Below are positions 17,779-27,049 of a stretch of DNA of 59,770 nt, in pieces. Source of the stretch: Deltaproteobacteria bacterium (lineage in GTDB: Bacteria > Myxococcota_A > Polyangia > HGW-17); the NCBI GenBank assembly GCA_016937155.1, contig JAFGWM010000083.1, positions 1 to 59,770 of the forward strand. Reading direction: 5' to 3'. The notes under the pieces were generated by a model. That model was not told the DNA's origin, did no database searches, and was given only the letters and a program-made list of their open reading frames with translations. The stretch's first letter is position 1. Every line of letters begins with the position of its first letter. A program made the translations under genes and the position numbers.

Positions 17779-18858
17779 ATGGATCTTCGTCAACAGATTT
17801 CCAAATTGTCAGAGGACATTAAAGGACTTGCAGCAGGACACCCTCTTATGAATTTCATGGAGGTCTGTGGCACACATACGATGTCCATAGCAAAACACGG
17901 AATAAGAAGCCTGCTTCCCGATAATGTGAGAATTATAAGTGGTCCGGGCTGTCCAGTCTGTGTCAGCACCACCTCCGATATTCAGAATTCCATCGAGCTG
18001 GCTCAGCGTGGCATAACTGTGGCAACTTTCGGGGATATGCTCAAAGTTCCAGGTGTGGAAACTTCACTGTCGTCGGTTCCTGAAATATTAATGATTTATT
18101 CACCGCTGCAGGCTGTTCAGTATGCGCTTGAACACGCCGATAAAGAAGTGGTCCTACTGGGAATAGGATTTGAAACCACTGCTCCTTTGATGGCAGCAGC
18201 TTTGTTGAAAGCTAAATCACTAAATCTTAAGAATTTTTCTCTGTATTCCATGCATAGAATAGTTCCCCCTGCTCTTTCCTTACTGCTCGAAATCCCTGAC
18301 AGTTCTATTGCAGGATTCATTCTACCTGGTCATGTCAGTGTCATTACAGGCTCTGACTACTACGAATTTATGAAAAAATACAATACCAGAGGGGTAATTG
18401 CAGGATTTGAGGCTCTTGACATAATGGAGGCCTTATATCTTCTCGTCAAGTCAACAGTTGAGGGAATGACAATTATTCAGAATAATTACCCGGGTGTTGT
18501 AAGTGCAAAAGGAAATATAAAGGCACAGAAGATTTCTGAAAGTGTTTTTGAAAACTGTGATTCTGTATGGAGAGGAATCGGTTCAATTAAAAACAGTGGA
18601 TTAAAAATCAAAGATACATTCAGCACTTACAATGCCACCCTGAAATTCAATATTACAGAGCAGCATCTTCCGGATCCTCCGGGATGCCTGTGTGGCTCAA
18701 TTCTTCTGGGGAAAAATATTCCAACCGACTGTGGACATTTCGGTAATACCTGCACTCCAGCCAATCCTGTGGGGCCATGTATGGTTTCATCTGAAGGTAC
18801 CTGTGCTGCCTATTTCAAATACAATGTCATACAGCCAACCGATGGAAGGTCAAAATGA
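17779..18858 (+). CDS. hypD: Hydrogenase maturation protein HypD
   Basis: HypD is the [4Fe-4S] scaffold on which the Fe(CN)2CO cofactor is assembled with HypC and HypE. Motifs: FMEVCGTHTMSIAKHGI and GPGCPVCVST near the N-terminus, GFETTAP, and the cluster region CGHFGNTCTPANPVGPCMVS...GTCAAY at the C-terminus. The longest frame starts in hypC; ATG 17779 gives a 359-residue protein beginning MDLRQQISKL, as in the family. ATG 17764 is an alternative. The stop overlaps hypE by 4 bp (ATGA). Confidence 0.96.
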   Translation: MDLRQQISKLSEDIKGLAAGHPLMNFMEVCGTHTMSIAKHGIRSLLPDNVRIISGPGCPVCVSTTSDIQNSIELAQRGITVATFGDMLKVPGVETSLSSVPEILMIYSPLQAVQYALEHADKEVVLLGIGFETTAPLMAAALLKAKSLNLKNFSLYSMHRIVPPALSLLLEIPDSSIAGFILPGHVSVITGSDYYEFMKKYNTRGVIAGFEALDIMEALYLLVKSTVEGMTIIQNNYPGVVSAKGNIKAQKISESVFENCDSVWRGIGSIKNSGLKIKDTFSTYNATLKFNITEQHLPDPPGCLCGSILLGKNIPTDCGHFGNTCTPANPVGPCMVSSEGTCAAYFKYNVIQPTDGRSK

Positions 18859-19829
18859 GAAATGAAATAACATTGAACCACGGCAGTGGTGGACGCCAGA
18901 TGCATGAACTCATTGAGAAAAATATCAAGAAAGTACTTGGTGAAAATACAACCTCGGATGACAGTGCTGTAGTGGAAATAAATGGTCGTGTAGCATTCAC
19001 AACAGACAGCTATGTAGTAGATCCGCTGTTTTTTCCCGGGGGAAACATTGGTGCTCTGGCAGTAAGTGGGACAGTAAATGACCTCCTCACATGTGGTGCT
19101 TATCCTAAATTTCTGTCACTGGCCCTGATAATCGAGGATGGCTTTTCCATTAATCAACTTGATGAAATAATAAAGACTATCGCTATTTTTGCAAAGGATG
19201 CAGGAATACGAATTGTCACCGGGGACACCAAAGTGGTGGAACGTGGCAAAGGGGATGGCATATTCATCAATACCGCCGGAGTCGGGTCAGTTCCTGAAGG
19301 CCGGAATATTTCATCATCACTCGTAAAGCCCGGTGATATAATCATGGTAACAGGTGATATGGGCACACATGAAATGGCAATGTTCAAGGCAAGAGAAAAT
19401 CCACCTTTTGAACTCAATATAGTTTCTGATGTTGCCCCCCTTAATATTCAAACCCTTGACCTTTTAAGAAGAACCAGTGATATACACTGTATCAAAGATC
19501 CAACTAGAGGTGGCCTTGCAAGCGCACTTCATGAAATTTCCACAAATTCCAGTTGCAGTATAGAAATTGATGAAAGTTCGGTTCCTGTTCATCCTCAGGT
19601 GGCCGGAGCATGCGCGTTGTTAGGTTTTGATCCCCTTTATATGGCAAATGAGGGGAAATTTATCATTACTGGTGAAGCAGCAATCGAAGAGCATGTGAAA
19701 AACGTTTTTCCTGATGCTGTAACCATTGGAAAAGTCACTTCCGGAAGTGATGTTTATTTAAAAACAGAGGGTGGCGGCATCAGAAGACTGGGAATGCTTG
19801 AAACAATGCAGCTTCCAAGAATCTGTTAG
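18855..19829 (+). CDS. hypE: Hydrogenase maturation protein HypE (carbamoyl dehydratase)
   Basis: HypE turns a carbamoyl group, received from HypF on its C-terminal Cys, into thiocyanate that supplies the cyanide ligands. The 324-residue PurM-like ATPase has LNHGSGGRQMHELI, TTDSYVVDPLFFPGGNIG, GDTKVVERGKGDGIFINTAG, and ends in the obligatory PRIC tail. It completes a hypCDE unit. hypA, hypB and hypF and structural hydrogenase genes are not in this window. Confidence 0.97.
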   Translation: MRNEITLNHGSGGRQMHELIEKNIKKVLGENTTSDDSAVVEINGRVAFTTDSYVVDPLFFPGGNIGALAVSGTVNDLLTCGAYPKFLSLALIIEDGFSINQLDEIIKTIAIFAKDAGIRIVTGDTKVVERGKGDGIFINTAGVGSVPEGRNISSSLVKPGDIIMVTGDMGTHEMAMFKARENPPFELNIVSDVAPLNIQTLDLLRRTSDIHCIKDPTRGGLASALHEISTNSSCSIEIDESSVPVHPQVAGACALLGFDPLYMANEGKFIITGEAAIEEHVKNVFPDAVTIGKVTSGSDVYLKTEGGGIRRLGMLETMQLPRIC

Positions 19830-19942
19830 CAACTGACATCATTTTAATTCATTCAGGAAAATTGTATTCAGGGGAAGTTGGAAATTTCAGAACGCAATCT
19901 CAGAACCCTCCTTACAAAGGGAGGCGAAGACTGTGGATATTT

Positions 19943-20869
19943 CTATTTCATAAAACCACCGCCCATTGATTTTGCGAGATCACTGAGCATTTCCACCTGC
20001 TTTTTGGAAAGACTGACACTTAGAGTAAGATTCTTTCCGGAACCCTTAAGAGAGATTCCCTTGATTATTTCACCAATACCGGGAACAGGAATCATCTTTT
20101 CGCCTTTTTCCGAAAACATCTTGAATTGAGCAAGAGCTTTATCACCAGCACCTGCATCTTTGAAGGTTATATCAATATTTGCACTGATGCCACTTGAGAA
20201 GTCCATGTAACCCTTAGCAGCTTCAAGCTTATCCTCATTAATGCCACTCACATCAAGTGTCACAGTCTTGCTTCCCACAAAACCGCCGATTTCAGTATTT
20301 CCAAGAACACCTTTTCCGGGGGTAACTTTTTTGGAAAGTTCTCCACTTACAACGCCAAGACCGTTTTTTGTAACCCAAATATATGTTGTTTCACCATCAT
20401 CAGTGTTAATCCAAACGTCCTTACCATTGAGTTTACCTGTTTTTAACTGGTCTTTTCCCTTAGCTGATTTCATTGCACATTCAATAAGTGCTTTTCCGTC
20501 AATACCTGTGATAGCGCCATATGCATTAGGAGTTTTCTTTTCTCCGGCCTTTACTTTCTTTCCAATGATGTTGTCTCCGATTAAAACAGCAGCTTCAGCT
20601 TTTTCCAGAGCTGGTTTGAAGCATTCCTTACCACCAGGAAAATCCTTGCCTATTTCATCCTTTACCATCCCAAAAAGTGGCGAACTTTTAGCATTTTTTA
20701 TATTGATGGCAACAAGCATTTTTGGTTTGAAACCAAGTTCATTTTTCAGGTCAGCACTTGCTTTTTTAAGGTTTTTTGTTCCTTCAGCAGCTGACTCCTG
20801 TTTTTTGCTTTTACATCCGGAAAATGCCATCGCAGCAACAAGAAGAACGAATAAAGTTTTATTTTTCAT
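19943..20869 (-). CDS. Lipoprotein of unknown function
   Basis: MKNKTLFVLLVAAMAFSGC is a clear lipoprotein signal (Cys19, Lys at +2). The rest (about 290 residues) is Lys- and Gly-rich with alternating strands and amphipathic helices, such as MLVAINIKNAKSSPLFGMVKDEIG and GVVSGELSKKV. I recognise no family with certainty; the pattern resembles other myxobacterial envelope lipoproteins. The start at 20869 is set by GGAGG 8 bp upstream; an in-frame codon five residues earlier is rejected. It ends 113 bp from hypE, convergent. Confidence 0.75.
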   Translation of the reverse strand: MKNKTLFVLLVAAMAFSGCKSKKQESAAEGTKNLKKASADLKNELGFKPKMLVAINIKNAKSSPLFGMVKDEIGKDFPGGKECFKPALEKAEAAVLIGDNIIGKKVKAGEKKTPNAYGAITGIDGKALIECAMKSAKGKDQLKTGKLNGKDVWINTDDGETTYIWVTKNGLGVVSGELSKKVTPGKGVLGNTEIGGFVGSKTVTLDVSGINEDKLEAAKGYMDFSSGISANIDITFKDAGAGDKALAQFKMFSEKGEKMIPVPGIGEIIKGISLKGSGKNLTLSVSLSKKQVEMLSDLAKSMGGGFMK

Positions 20870-20930
20870 TAATATAGCCTCCATATGCTATGTGTTAGTC
20901 TCATGTTGATACACTTTTAATACTTTGATT

Positions 20931-21890
20931 TTATTTTTCAACGTTTTTATGTGGAGTATGTGACCAAAAAGCATAAATGCTCAGAGAAATGAATCCACAG
21001 AACGTGGCCCACCAGACTGTTACAAATCTGATCAGGATGACTGAAGTTATTATCTGCCCCCAATTTCCATGTTCCTTAAGGAGCAGTAAAAGCATACCTT
21101 CCATGCCACCAAGACCCCCAGGAAAAAATATCCCGGCTATAGTGGATATCGCAAATATAAATACAGCAACATGAAGGGAAATATCAATATTCAGCCCCTG
21201 ACATATAATAAAAAAAGCAGCACCTTCAAAAAACCACCCGGTTATACCAGCCATAAGAGATGGCAACTGAATCTTCAGAGGAAGATAAACCCTAGTATTT
21301 TCTATGATTTCCAGAATTCTGGCCAGTACAGTTTCCGGTACATGCAGTTTTTTAAGAACGCCCATGGCAACACTGGTCGCAGTATCATTTGAAAGAATCA
21401 GTATTCCAGCAGTGATAACAATAAAGGAAACAAGCGTCGCCAGAATTCCCTGTCCAAGAAATATAATCCCAGAGGCCGCAAGAATGGAAACAGCAATTAG
21501 ATCATTGATTCGTTCATAAATTACTGCACCTATTGAATCGGTTATCGGTATTCCCTTTTTTGCCAATAACACACTTTTAATTGCCTCCCCGATTTTTGCC
21601 GGAGTCATGGTGAGCGCAAAACCTGATAAAAAAATCAGAAAATTCTGTTTGTGCGGTATTCTGATATTATTACTGTATAATAAAAAATCCCATCTTGCGT
21701 ATCTGATCACATAGTTCAGAGTCACAAGACCAGTGGCAAAAAACAAATATGAAACGGGAAAAGTACTGATGGCATTGACCATGGATGAGTACCCTGCCCA
21801 GAAAGTCAAACCAACATACAAAGCAGCTGCCAAAAATGCTATGAAAATTGTACGTTTAATCGCTTTACTAAAATCAGGAGTTTCTGCCAT
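20931..21890 (-). CDS. LPG_synthase_TM / AglD-type flippase-like membrane protein
   Basis: The 319-residue protein has 7-9 hydrophobic segments and the pattern of the lysylphosphatidylglycerol-synthase transmembrane family (PF03706): YVIRYARWDFLL, FLSGFALTMTPAKIGEAIKSVLL, GAVIYERINDLIAVSIL and FPGGLGGMEGMLLLLLKEHG. The transferase domain of MprF is absent, so it is a stand-alone membrane part, a form found near glycan and lipid genes and often called a flippase. ATG 21890 overlaps the aldolase stop by one base (TGATG); an upstream TTG at 21920 is less likely. Substrate unknown. Confidence 0.88.
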   Translation of the reverse strand: MAETPDFSKAIKRTIFIAFLAAALYVGLTFWAGYSSMVNAISTFPVSYLFFATGLVTLNYVIRYARWDFLLYSNNIRIPHKQNFLIFLSGFALTMTPAKIGEAIKSVLLAKKGIPITDSIGAVIYERINDLIAVSILAASGIIFLGQGILATLVSFIVITAGILILSNDTATSVAMGVLKKLHVPETVLARILEIIENTRVYLPLKIQLPSLMAGITGWFFEGAAFFIICQGLNIDISLHVAVFIFAISTIAGIFFPGGLGGMEGMLLLLLKEHGNWGQIITSVILIRFVTVWWATFCGFISLSIYAFWSHTPHKNVEK

Positions 21891-22855
21891 CAGTTTGCTG
21901 AATACTTTCCAGGCCCCCAATTGAGAATGTCCTGAATATCGCTGTCGAAAAGAAATCTAAGTTTTCCCTTTGTGTCGTTATAGCACTGCTGCTGCTGTGC
22001 AACAATTTCTAAAGCCCCAGTGAGGGATTCGTCCATGTAGCCGGAAATGAAATAATCTCCCCTGTAGTAATACAACCCTTTGGAGATCATTTCATCTTTA
22101 TCATCAACTGTTCTTAACCCGGCACCGAAATGAAGAACGAAATCAGGAGTCAGCGGCCTTATAAAAGCGTCCTTTATCAGTCCGGAAGCCTTAATTTTAA
22201 AAAGCTCATTTCCACATTCTTCAGCAGTATAATTATGATTATCTGTAAGTTTCTCACCTATAATTTCAAAAAGTGTATTTTCCATTATCTGAAAAATATT
22301 TCTTACAGAATTGTATTCATCACCGAATATTACAATTCCGTGATTCTGGAGCATAAAAACCTTGCTTTCTCCGTCTTTTACTGCCGAATAAATCTCTTTT
22401 GCAAGTGGAAACCCCGGCCTTGCATACTTAACATGCCTGATTTCATATCCTGTCTTTTTTTCCAGAGTCTGCAGCATGGATTGGGCATCGAAGCTGCTGC
22501 TTACAGAAATTGCACCTGTGAGATGCGTATGAACCACCACCTCAGGACCAAGACAGTGAAAACAGGATTCAACAGATGGAGAAAGACCTGTTTTCGTTAT
22601 AAAAGACTTAACAAACTCATCCGGATCCATATAAAAATCACCACAAAGTGCAGACAGAACAGTATTTTTTAGTTCTTTCAGCGGGATTTTTGCTACATTC
22701 CCGGGGCTTGACATGTTTTTCAGCGTCGTTCCAGAAGCCTTGATATAAAGATAGTCCTCATCCTTAATGCTTATATTTCCACCACCAGCCTGGGTTCGAT
22801 ACCATTTACCACCGAAAAACCGGCCTTCATCACCCAGTATATTTTCTGGAGTCAT
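21890..22855 (-). CDS. Class II aldolase/adducin family protein
   Basis: The fold family includes L-fuculose-phosphate and L-ribulose-phosphate 4-epimerase/aldolases, zinc enzymes of sugar metabolism. Seen here: AGGGNISIKDEDYLYIKASGT at the N-terminus, the Zn-ligand pair HTH in VVVHTHLTGAISVS, and MLQNHGIVIFG with the third His. At 321 residues it is about 100 longer than FucA; the C-terminal extension recalls the N-terminal half of aldolase-dehydrogenase fusions such as RhaD, without the dehydrogenase. Start and stop overlap neighbours (4 bp with folB, 1 bp with the flippase-like gene). Substrate unknown. Confidence 0.88.
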   Translation of the reverse strand: MTPENILGDEGRFFGGKWYRTQAGGGNISIKDEDYLYIKASGTTLKNMSSPGNVAKIPLKELKNTVLSALCGDFYMDPDEFVKSFITKTGLSPSVESCFHCLGPEVVVHTHLTGAISVSSSFDAQSMLQTLEKKTGYEIRHVKYARPGFPLAKEIYSAVKDGESKVFMLQNHGIVIFGDEYNSVRNIFQIMENTLFEIIGEKLTDNHNYTAEECGNELFKIKASGLIKDAFIRPLTPDFVLHFGAGLRTVDDKDEMISKGLYYYRGDYFISGYMDESLTGALEIVAQQQQCYNDTKGKLRFLFDSDIQDILNWGPGKYSAN

Positions 22856-23214
22856 CTTTCAACCTCTGTTTCAACCCAGGGAACAACCCCATTCGGAAGT
22901 ACCCCGAGTTTTTTAAGTCTCAATTTTAACCGGATAATTCTTGAATCCATTCGGAAAATATTAGTTCCTAACACAGCGGAAAGATTCTCAATAGTGGTAA
23001 AATGCCGGCTTTTTATTGTTTTTTTCATTTCACCAAGGACAAGTCTGTAGTCGAGAGTATTTTCCAGTTTGTCTGAATCCTGACTATCAGTTATTTCAGT
23101 CGCCACACTCATGTTAATATCGAGTTCAATTGAAACCGGATTTATCCTTTCCTCAGGAAGACAACCCACAAATCCCTCCAGATGGATACCTGTAAGTCCA
23201 ATTGTTAACAGCAT
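22852..23214 (-). CDS. folB: Dihydroneopterin aldolase-like protein (FolB/FolX fold)
   Basis: FolB converts dihydroneopterin to 6-hydroxymethyl-dihydropterin in folate synthesis. The 120-residue protein has IGLTGIHLEGFVGCLPEERINP with the conserved Glu near residue 22, NTLDYRLVLGEMKKTI, FTTIENLSAVLG, and a C-terminal KLRLKKLGVLPNG that replaces the usual KPxA. Family placement is good, but the altered C-terminus and unusual neighbours leave exact substrate open (FolX or a pterin-like role). It overlaps lpdA by 1 base (TAATG, with AAGGAG inside lpdA) and the aldolase by 4. Confidence 0.85.
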   Translation of the reverse strand: MLLTIGLTGIHLEGFVGCLPEERINPVSIELDINMSVATEITDSQDSDKLENTLDYRLVLGEMKKTIKSRHFTTIENLSAVLGTNIFRMDSRIIRLKLRLKKLGVLPNGVVPWVETEVER

Positions 23215-24620
23215 TATCTACTCCTTGAAGGTGGAATATGCAAAGCGCTGTTATTGCAGTCCAGAGAAGCCTCCATTAGTGCCTCTGAGAGTGTGGGATG
23301 CGGATGAATAACATGTCCAATTTCAAAAAACTTCATCTTTTTCTCCACAGCAAGGGTAAACTCTGTCAGAAGTTCACCAGCTTCTGCATGAAGTATCTGT
23401 GCGCCGAGAATAACTCCGGTCTTTTTATCAGAGACAACCTGAACAAATCCTTCTGTTTCACCTGTGGCCAGCGCACGGCCATTAGCAGCAAAAGGAAATT
23501 TTCCAGTATCCACGTCATACCCGGCTTCCATGGCTGTTTCAGGAGTAAGCCCGCATGTGGCAAACTCTGGCATACTGTAACATATTGCAGGAACAGCATC
23601 TGGATTGAAAGTTGAAACATTTCCGGCAATATTTTCCGCAGCCACCAGAGCCTGATGGGACGCCTTATGGGCAAGAAGAATTCCTCCTGTCACATCCCCG
23701 GCGGCATAAATTCCGTCAATTCCAGTCTCACATTTTTCATTAACTTCAATAAATGGAGCATTTTCATCAATACCAATACTGGCCAGATTACATCCTTTCA
23801 GAGATGGTTTTCGGCCTACTGTGACAAGTAAAACTTCAGATTTCAGAGTGGTTTCAGTTTCCCCCTTAGTGACGATTTGAGTTACCTCATCACCTTCGAT
23901 TACTGCAGATTTCAATCTGGTATCTGTCATAACAGCAATTCCCATTTTTTTAAGGTGACGGGTGAGCATTTTAATTGCTGTTTTATCCATTCCGGGAAGT
24001 ATCTGATCCATAGCCTCTACTATTGTCACTCTGGTGCCGATACTTGCATAGAATTCTCCAAGTTCAACACCTATTACACCACCACCGAGAACTGTCATTG
24101 ACTCAGGAATATAATCCAAATCCAGTGCGTGATCAGATTCAATAATTTTTACACCGTCAACGGTAATGCCAGAAATCCTGACAGGCTCACTTCCTGTGCA
24201 TATCATCGCTTTTGAAAAAACAACTTCCGTTTCATCCCCATTGATCACTATACTCTTGTGTGACTTGAAAACCCCATTTCCCGAAATCACCCTTATTTTA
24301 TTCTGTTTGAGTAATGACGCCACACCCTGAGTCAACTTTTTCACCACAGTGTTTTTATGCTGCTGAAGAATCTCCATATTCATGGTGAGATGTTCACCAC
24401 CCTGAATTCCGAAACTGAGACCGTTTTTAACTGCAAGATACTTTGACGCACTGGAAATAAGAGCTTTTGATGGAATACATCCTCTGTTCAGACAAACCCC
24501 CCCAAGAGTATCCTTTTCGATAAGAACTGTATCCACGCCCAACTGTCCCAGTCTGATTGCAGCAACATAGCCAGCAGGACCACCACCCAAAACAACAGTA
24601 TCAGTTTTAACAGTCTGCAT
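23214..24620 (-). CDS. lpdA: Dihydrolipoyl dehydrogenase (E3) family
   Basis: E3 reoxidises dihydrolipoamide with NAD+ in 2-oxoacid dehydrogenase and glycine-cleavage complexes. From ATG 24620: FAD motif VVLGGGPAGYVAAIRLGQ, redox pair Cys43-x4-Cys48 (GGVCLNRGCIPSKAL), NAD loop VLGGGVIGVELGEFYASIG, second FAD block IDGIYAAGDVTGG and catalytic HPHPTLSEAL. No lipoyl domain or E1/E2 gene is adjacent, so it is an orphan E3. Longer starts lack an SD; AAAGGA lies 9 bp before this ATG. It heads the overlapping run to 20931. Confidence 0.95.
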   Translation of the reverse strand: MQTVKTDTVVLGGGPAGYVAAIRLGQLGVDTVLIEKDTLGGVCLNRGCIPSKALISSASKYLAVKNGLSFGIQGGEHLTMNMEILQQHKNTVVKKLTQGVASLLKQNKIRVISGNGVFKSHKSIVINGDETEVVFSKAMICTGSEPVRISGITVDGVKIIESDHALDLDYIPESMTVLGGGVIGVELGEFYASIGTRVTIVEAMDQILPGMDKTAIKMLTRHLKKMGIAVMTDTRLKSAVIEGDEVTQIVTKGETETTLKSEVLLVTVGRKPSLKGCNLASIGIDENAPFIEVNEKCETGIDGIYAAGDVTGGILLAHKASHQALVAAENIAGNVSTFNPDAVPAICYSMPEFATCGLTPETAMEAGYDVDTGKFPFAANGRALATGETEGFVQVVSDKKTGVILGAQILHAEAGELLTEFTLAVEKKMKFFEIGHVIHPHPTLSEALMEASLDCNNSALHIPPSRSR

Positions 24621-24705
24621 ATTTATATTTCCTTTCATGAAAAGCTGATAAATGCATCGGAGCCACATATTTCTAACAGAAGTAAACTGTGTGAACAAGG
24701 TATTA

Positions 24706-24721
24706 GGTGATATTTTTCACC
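24706..24721. promoter_or_regulatory. Inverted repeat between lpdA and the HEAT-like lipoprotein gene
   Basis: GGTGA-N6-TCACC lies in the 211-bp divergent gap, 86 bp upstream of lpdA and 111 bp upstream of the lipoprotein gene. It could be an operator; the half-sites are short. Confidence 0.3.
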
Positions 24722-24831
24722 GTCTAAGTGAATGTAAAAACAGTATAGTTTTCCATATAATTACAATGTGGTTATCTTCACAGAAGCTAAAATTTTGGTT
24801 TTCCACAGTTTAGGGATACTATATTCCAGTT

Positions 24832-25863
24832 ATGACACGAAATTTATTGACTATAATAACTGCGGTTTTCCTTTTATCTGGTTGCAAAAGTTCATTCGGC
24901 AGCCTGGAACAGAAAACTGACTTCACTACTGAGAAAAAAGAACAACGTAAAAAAAGAAATATATCCATAGGAAATATCATTAAAAAACTGGATCTGTGTA
25001 AAGATGGTATATACTGCAAAGCTCAACATCAGTTTGACGAGTATCTTTCTTCCGTTAGCAGAGAAAAGAGATTTGAAATACTGTTTCACATGATCAAAAC
25101 GAGCACTCTTAGGGTAAAAACTCTTGCAATAATTAAGATTTTTCCATTTGCGGGAAATGCAGAACTTTCTGATTTTCTAAGAGCACAACTTGGAAAAATA
25201 AAGGATCCTTCCTGTATAAATCTGGTGGCAGCCCTCCTCATTCTCAGTGGCATTCCTCAGGATTTAAATCTTATTACAAAACATTGGGAACAGTTTGGAA
25301 ACGAAACAAAGAAGAAACTGATCTGGGCACTGCGTCATGAAAATCAGAGACTTCCCAAAGAGTTCATAGACAGACTTTCTCTGTCTGAAATACCAGAAAT
25401 CAGGGCCAGTTCAGTGGAGTTCCAGAGCACAGCATCAGGAAATATCAGCAAGCTTGAACAATGTATAAGAAATAATAATTTGCAATCCCCATACTGTGTC
25501 GCAGCATATATAAGACGAAAAAATCCTCAGATTCCTACTCATTTCGTTCAGATCACCAAAGAGATGATTTCTTCAACAAAAACCTCAAAAAAAAGACTGA
25601 ATGCGCCAAAAGAAATGGTTATGGGTCTTCAGTCTCTGGTTGAGCAAAAGAGGATAAAGACTCAGGAGGCATTCGATATTATAGTCGATATACTGGGGAA
25701 CCGACGACTTGGAGATTCAATAAGGTCTCAGGCTGCTTACGCCATTGGAGAATTAGCAATGCCTCATTCCAGAAAAACACTCGAGAGATATCGCCGGGAT
25801 CGTCGAAAAAGAGTCGGATATGCAGTTCGCAGAGCAATCTATTTTCTGGAGTCTAAAGGATGA
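24832..25863 (+). CDS. Lipoprotein with HEAT-like helical repeats
   Basis: MTRNLLTIITAVFLLSGC is a lipoprotein signal (Cys18). The mature part is helical and ends in clear HEAT-like units: DSIRSQAAYAIGELAMPHSRKTLERYRRDRRKRVGYAVRRAIYFLES. Earlier units around residues 80-200 are looser. HEAT repeats form superhelical protein-binding surfaces. It overlaps the next gene by 4 bp (ATGA), and both encode HEAT-like lipoproteins, so they are likely paralogues acting together. Function unknown. Confidence 0.75.
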   Translation: MTRNLLTIITAVFLLSGCKSSFGSLEQKTDFTTEKKEQRKKRNISIGNIIKKLDLCKDGIYCKAQHQFDEYLSSVSREKRFEILFHMIKTSTLRVKTLAIIKIFPFAGNAELSDFLRAQLGKIKDPSCINLVAALLILSGIPQDLNLITKHWEQFGNETKKKLIWALRHENQRLPKEFIDRLSLSEIPEIRASSVEFQSTASGNISKLEQCIRNNNLQSPYCVAAYIRRKNPQIPTHFVQITKEMISSTKTSKKRLNAPKEMVMGLQSLVEQKRIKTQEAFDIIVDILGNRRLGDSIRSQAAYAIGELAMPHSRKTLERYRRDRRKRVGYAVRRAIYFLESKG

Positions 25864-26960
25864 AACTATCATATGTCTTCATAATTCTACTGGGACTTTT
25901 ATCCTGTAAACGCAATGAAAATACCGAAAAAAAACAAATCCGTGATGCAGGAATAAAACCCGGAAAAAAGGATACTGAAAAAATCGTAAAAACCGTAGAA
26001 AAATTTGATTTCCCATTGGGCAATGAATATCGACTCATTTTAGAAAAAGGGGAGATAAATACCCTTGATACGAAAATTAAAACTAAACTGAAAGTCCTGA
26101 ACAATGAAGAGATTTCCCGGGTCATGAATGAAATGGTGGCCAGGTTCCGTGAAAACGACAAAAAAAAACGCATTGCTGCCGCACTGTTACTGTCCAGATT
26201 ACCTGTGCCTGAGACCTGGATTGACACAGTCAATGACTGGATGAATACAGAAAAAAAACCGGATGTGAGAAGCTCGCTTTATGAGTTGCTTGGAGTTTTC
26301 ACCGGTGAACGAATGCAAAAACTGTTTGTGAACAATCTGATTGCGGAAAAAGACTGGAACTCATTTAAGCATGGGGTAAAAGTTGCATTAAAAAAGGATC
26401 TCGCCGGAAACAGTATACTTCTATCAATGTTTCCCTCCACTACCGGATTTAAAAGAAGATTCCTTCTGATGAATATGAAAACACTTCCGGAATCACCTGA
26501 ACTTCTTGAAGTGCTGAGGACATGTACACTGAAAATGAATGACTCATCGGGAAGATGCTGGATTAATCTCAGTCTGTTAAAAAAGAAACAGGATTATCAA
26601 AACATTATAAATATCCTTGATAAAAACACCGGAAATATTAACCCCTTCAGCATAGGGAGTCTTCTCAACTGGTCCGGAGAACCATTTTTTGATCGGAACG
26701 CAGTAATCAGTTTGTATTTTAAGATATCTACAGATATTAAGCAGAAATTGACAACCCGACAGGTGGCTCTGGGTGAACTCGGGAAAATCGGGAAAAGTGA
26801 AGAACTCGAGAAACTACTAAATTATAAGTGGGATAAAGCAGTGTTTTCAAATGTCGAAAAAGCAAAGTGGCGTATTCGAAGACGACTGGGGCTTCCCGCT
26901 GTAAAACGCATTGAAGACATAAAAAAACACAAAACTGAAAAGCCAAAGAAATTACCATAG
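25860..26960 (+). CDS. Second lipoprotein with HEAT-like repeats
   Basis: MKLSYVFIILLGLLSC is a lipoprotein signal (Cys16). A Lys-rich linker is followed by helical repeats, for example RIAAALLLSRLPVPETWIDTVNDWM, KPDVRSSLYELLGVFTG and KQKLTTRQVALGELGKIGKSEELEKLLNY, ending KAKWRIRRRLGLPA, which parallels the end of its upstream neighbour. It starts on the ATGA overlap with that gene. Predicted envelope-anchored scaffold. Function unknown. Confidence 0.75.
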   Translation: MKLSYVFIILLGLLSCKRNENTEKKQIRDAGIKPGKKDTEKIVKTVEKFDFPLGNEYRLILEKGEINTLDTKIKTKLKVLNNEEISRVMNEMVARFRENDKKKRIAAALLLSRLPVPETWIDTVNDWMNTEKKPDVRSSLYELLGVFTGERMQKLFVNNLIAEKDWNSFKHGVKVALKKDLAGNSILLSMFPSTTGFKRRFLLMNMKTLPESPELLEVLRTCTLKMNDSSGRCWINLSLLKKKQDYQNIINILDKNTGNINPFSIGSLLNWSGEPFFDRNAVISLYFKISTDIKQKLTTRQVALGELGKIGKSEELEKLLNYKWDKAVFSNVEKAKWRIRRRLGLPAVKRIEDIKKHKTEKPKKLP

Positions 26961-26968
26961 GATAAAAA

Positions 26969-27049
26969 ATGTTTGACAATAATAATCCTGAAGTTAAAAA
27001 ATCGTTCCCGAGGGATAGCAATCACTGGAATTTTTTGCTACAACTGTAA
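26969..27049 (+). CDS. Possible 26-residue small ORF before xseB
   Basis: ATG 26969 follows AGGA by 6 bp and opens a 26-codon frame starting MFDNNNPEVKKSF and ending in TAA at 27047-27049. It sits 8 bp after the HEAT-like gene. A leader peptide or chance are both possible; only the SD spacing supports it. Confidence 0.25.
   Translation: MFDNNNPEVKKSFPRDSNHWNFLLQL

Noticed and set aside
20241-20909. 222-codon frame opposite the lipoprotein gene at 19943-20869
   Set aside because: The minus-strand gene has a lipoprotein signal and SD; the opposite frame has neither and is a shadow.
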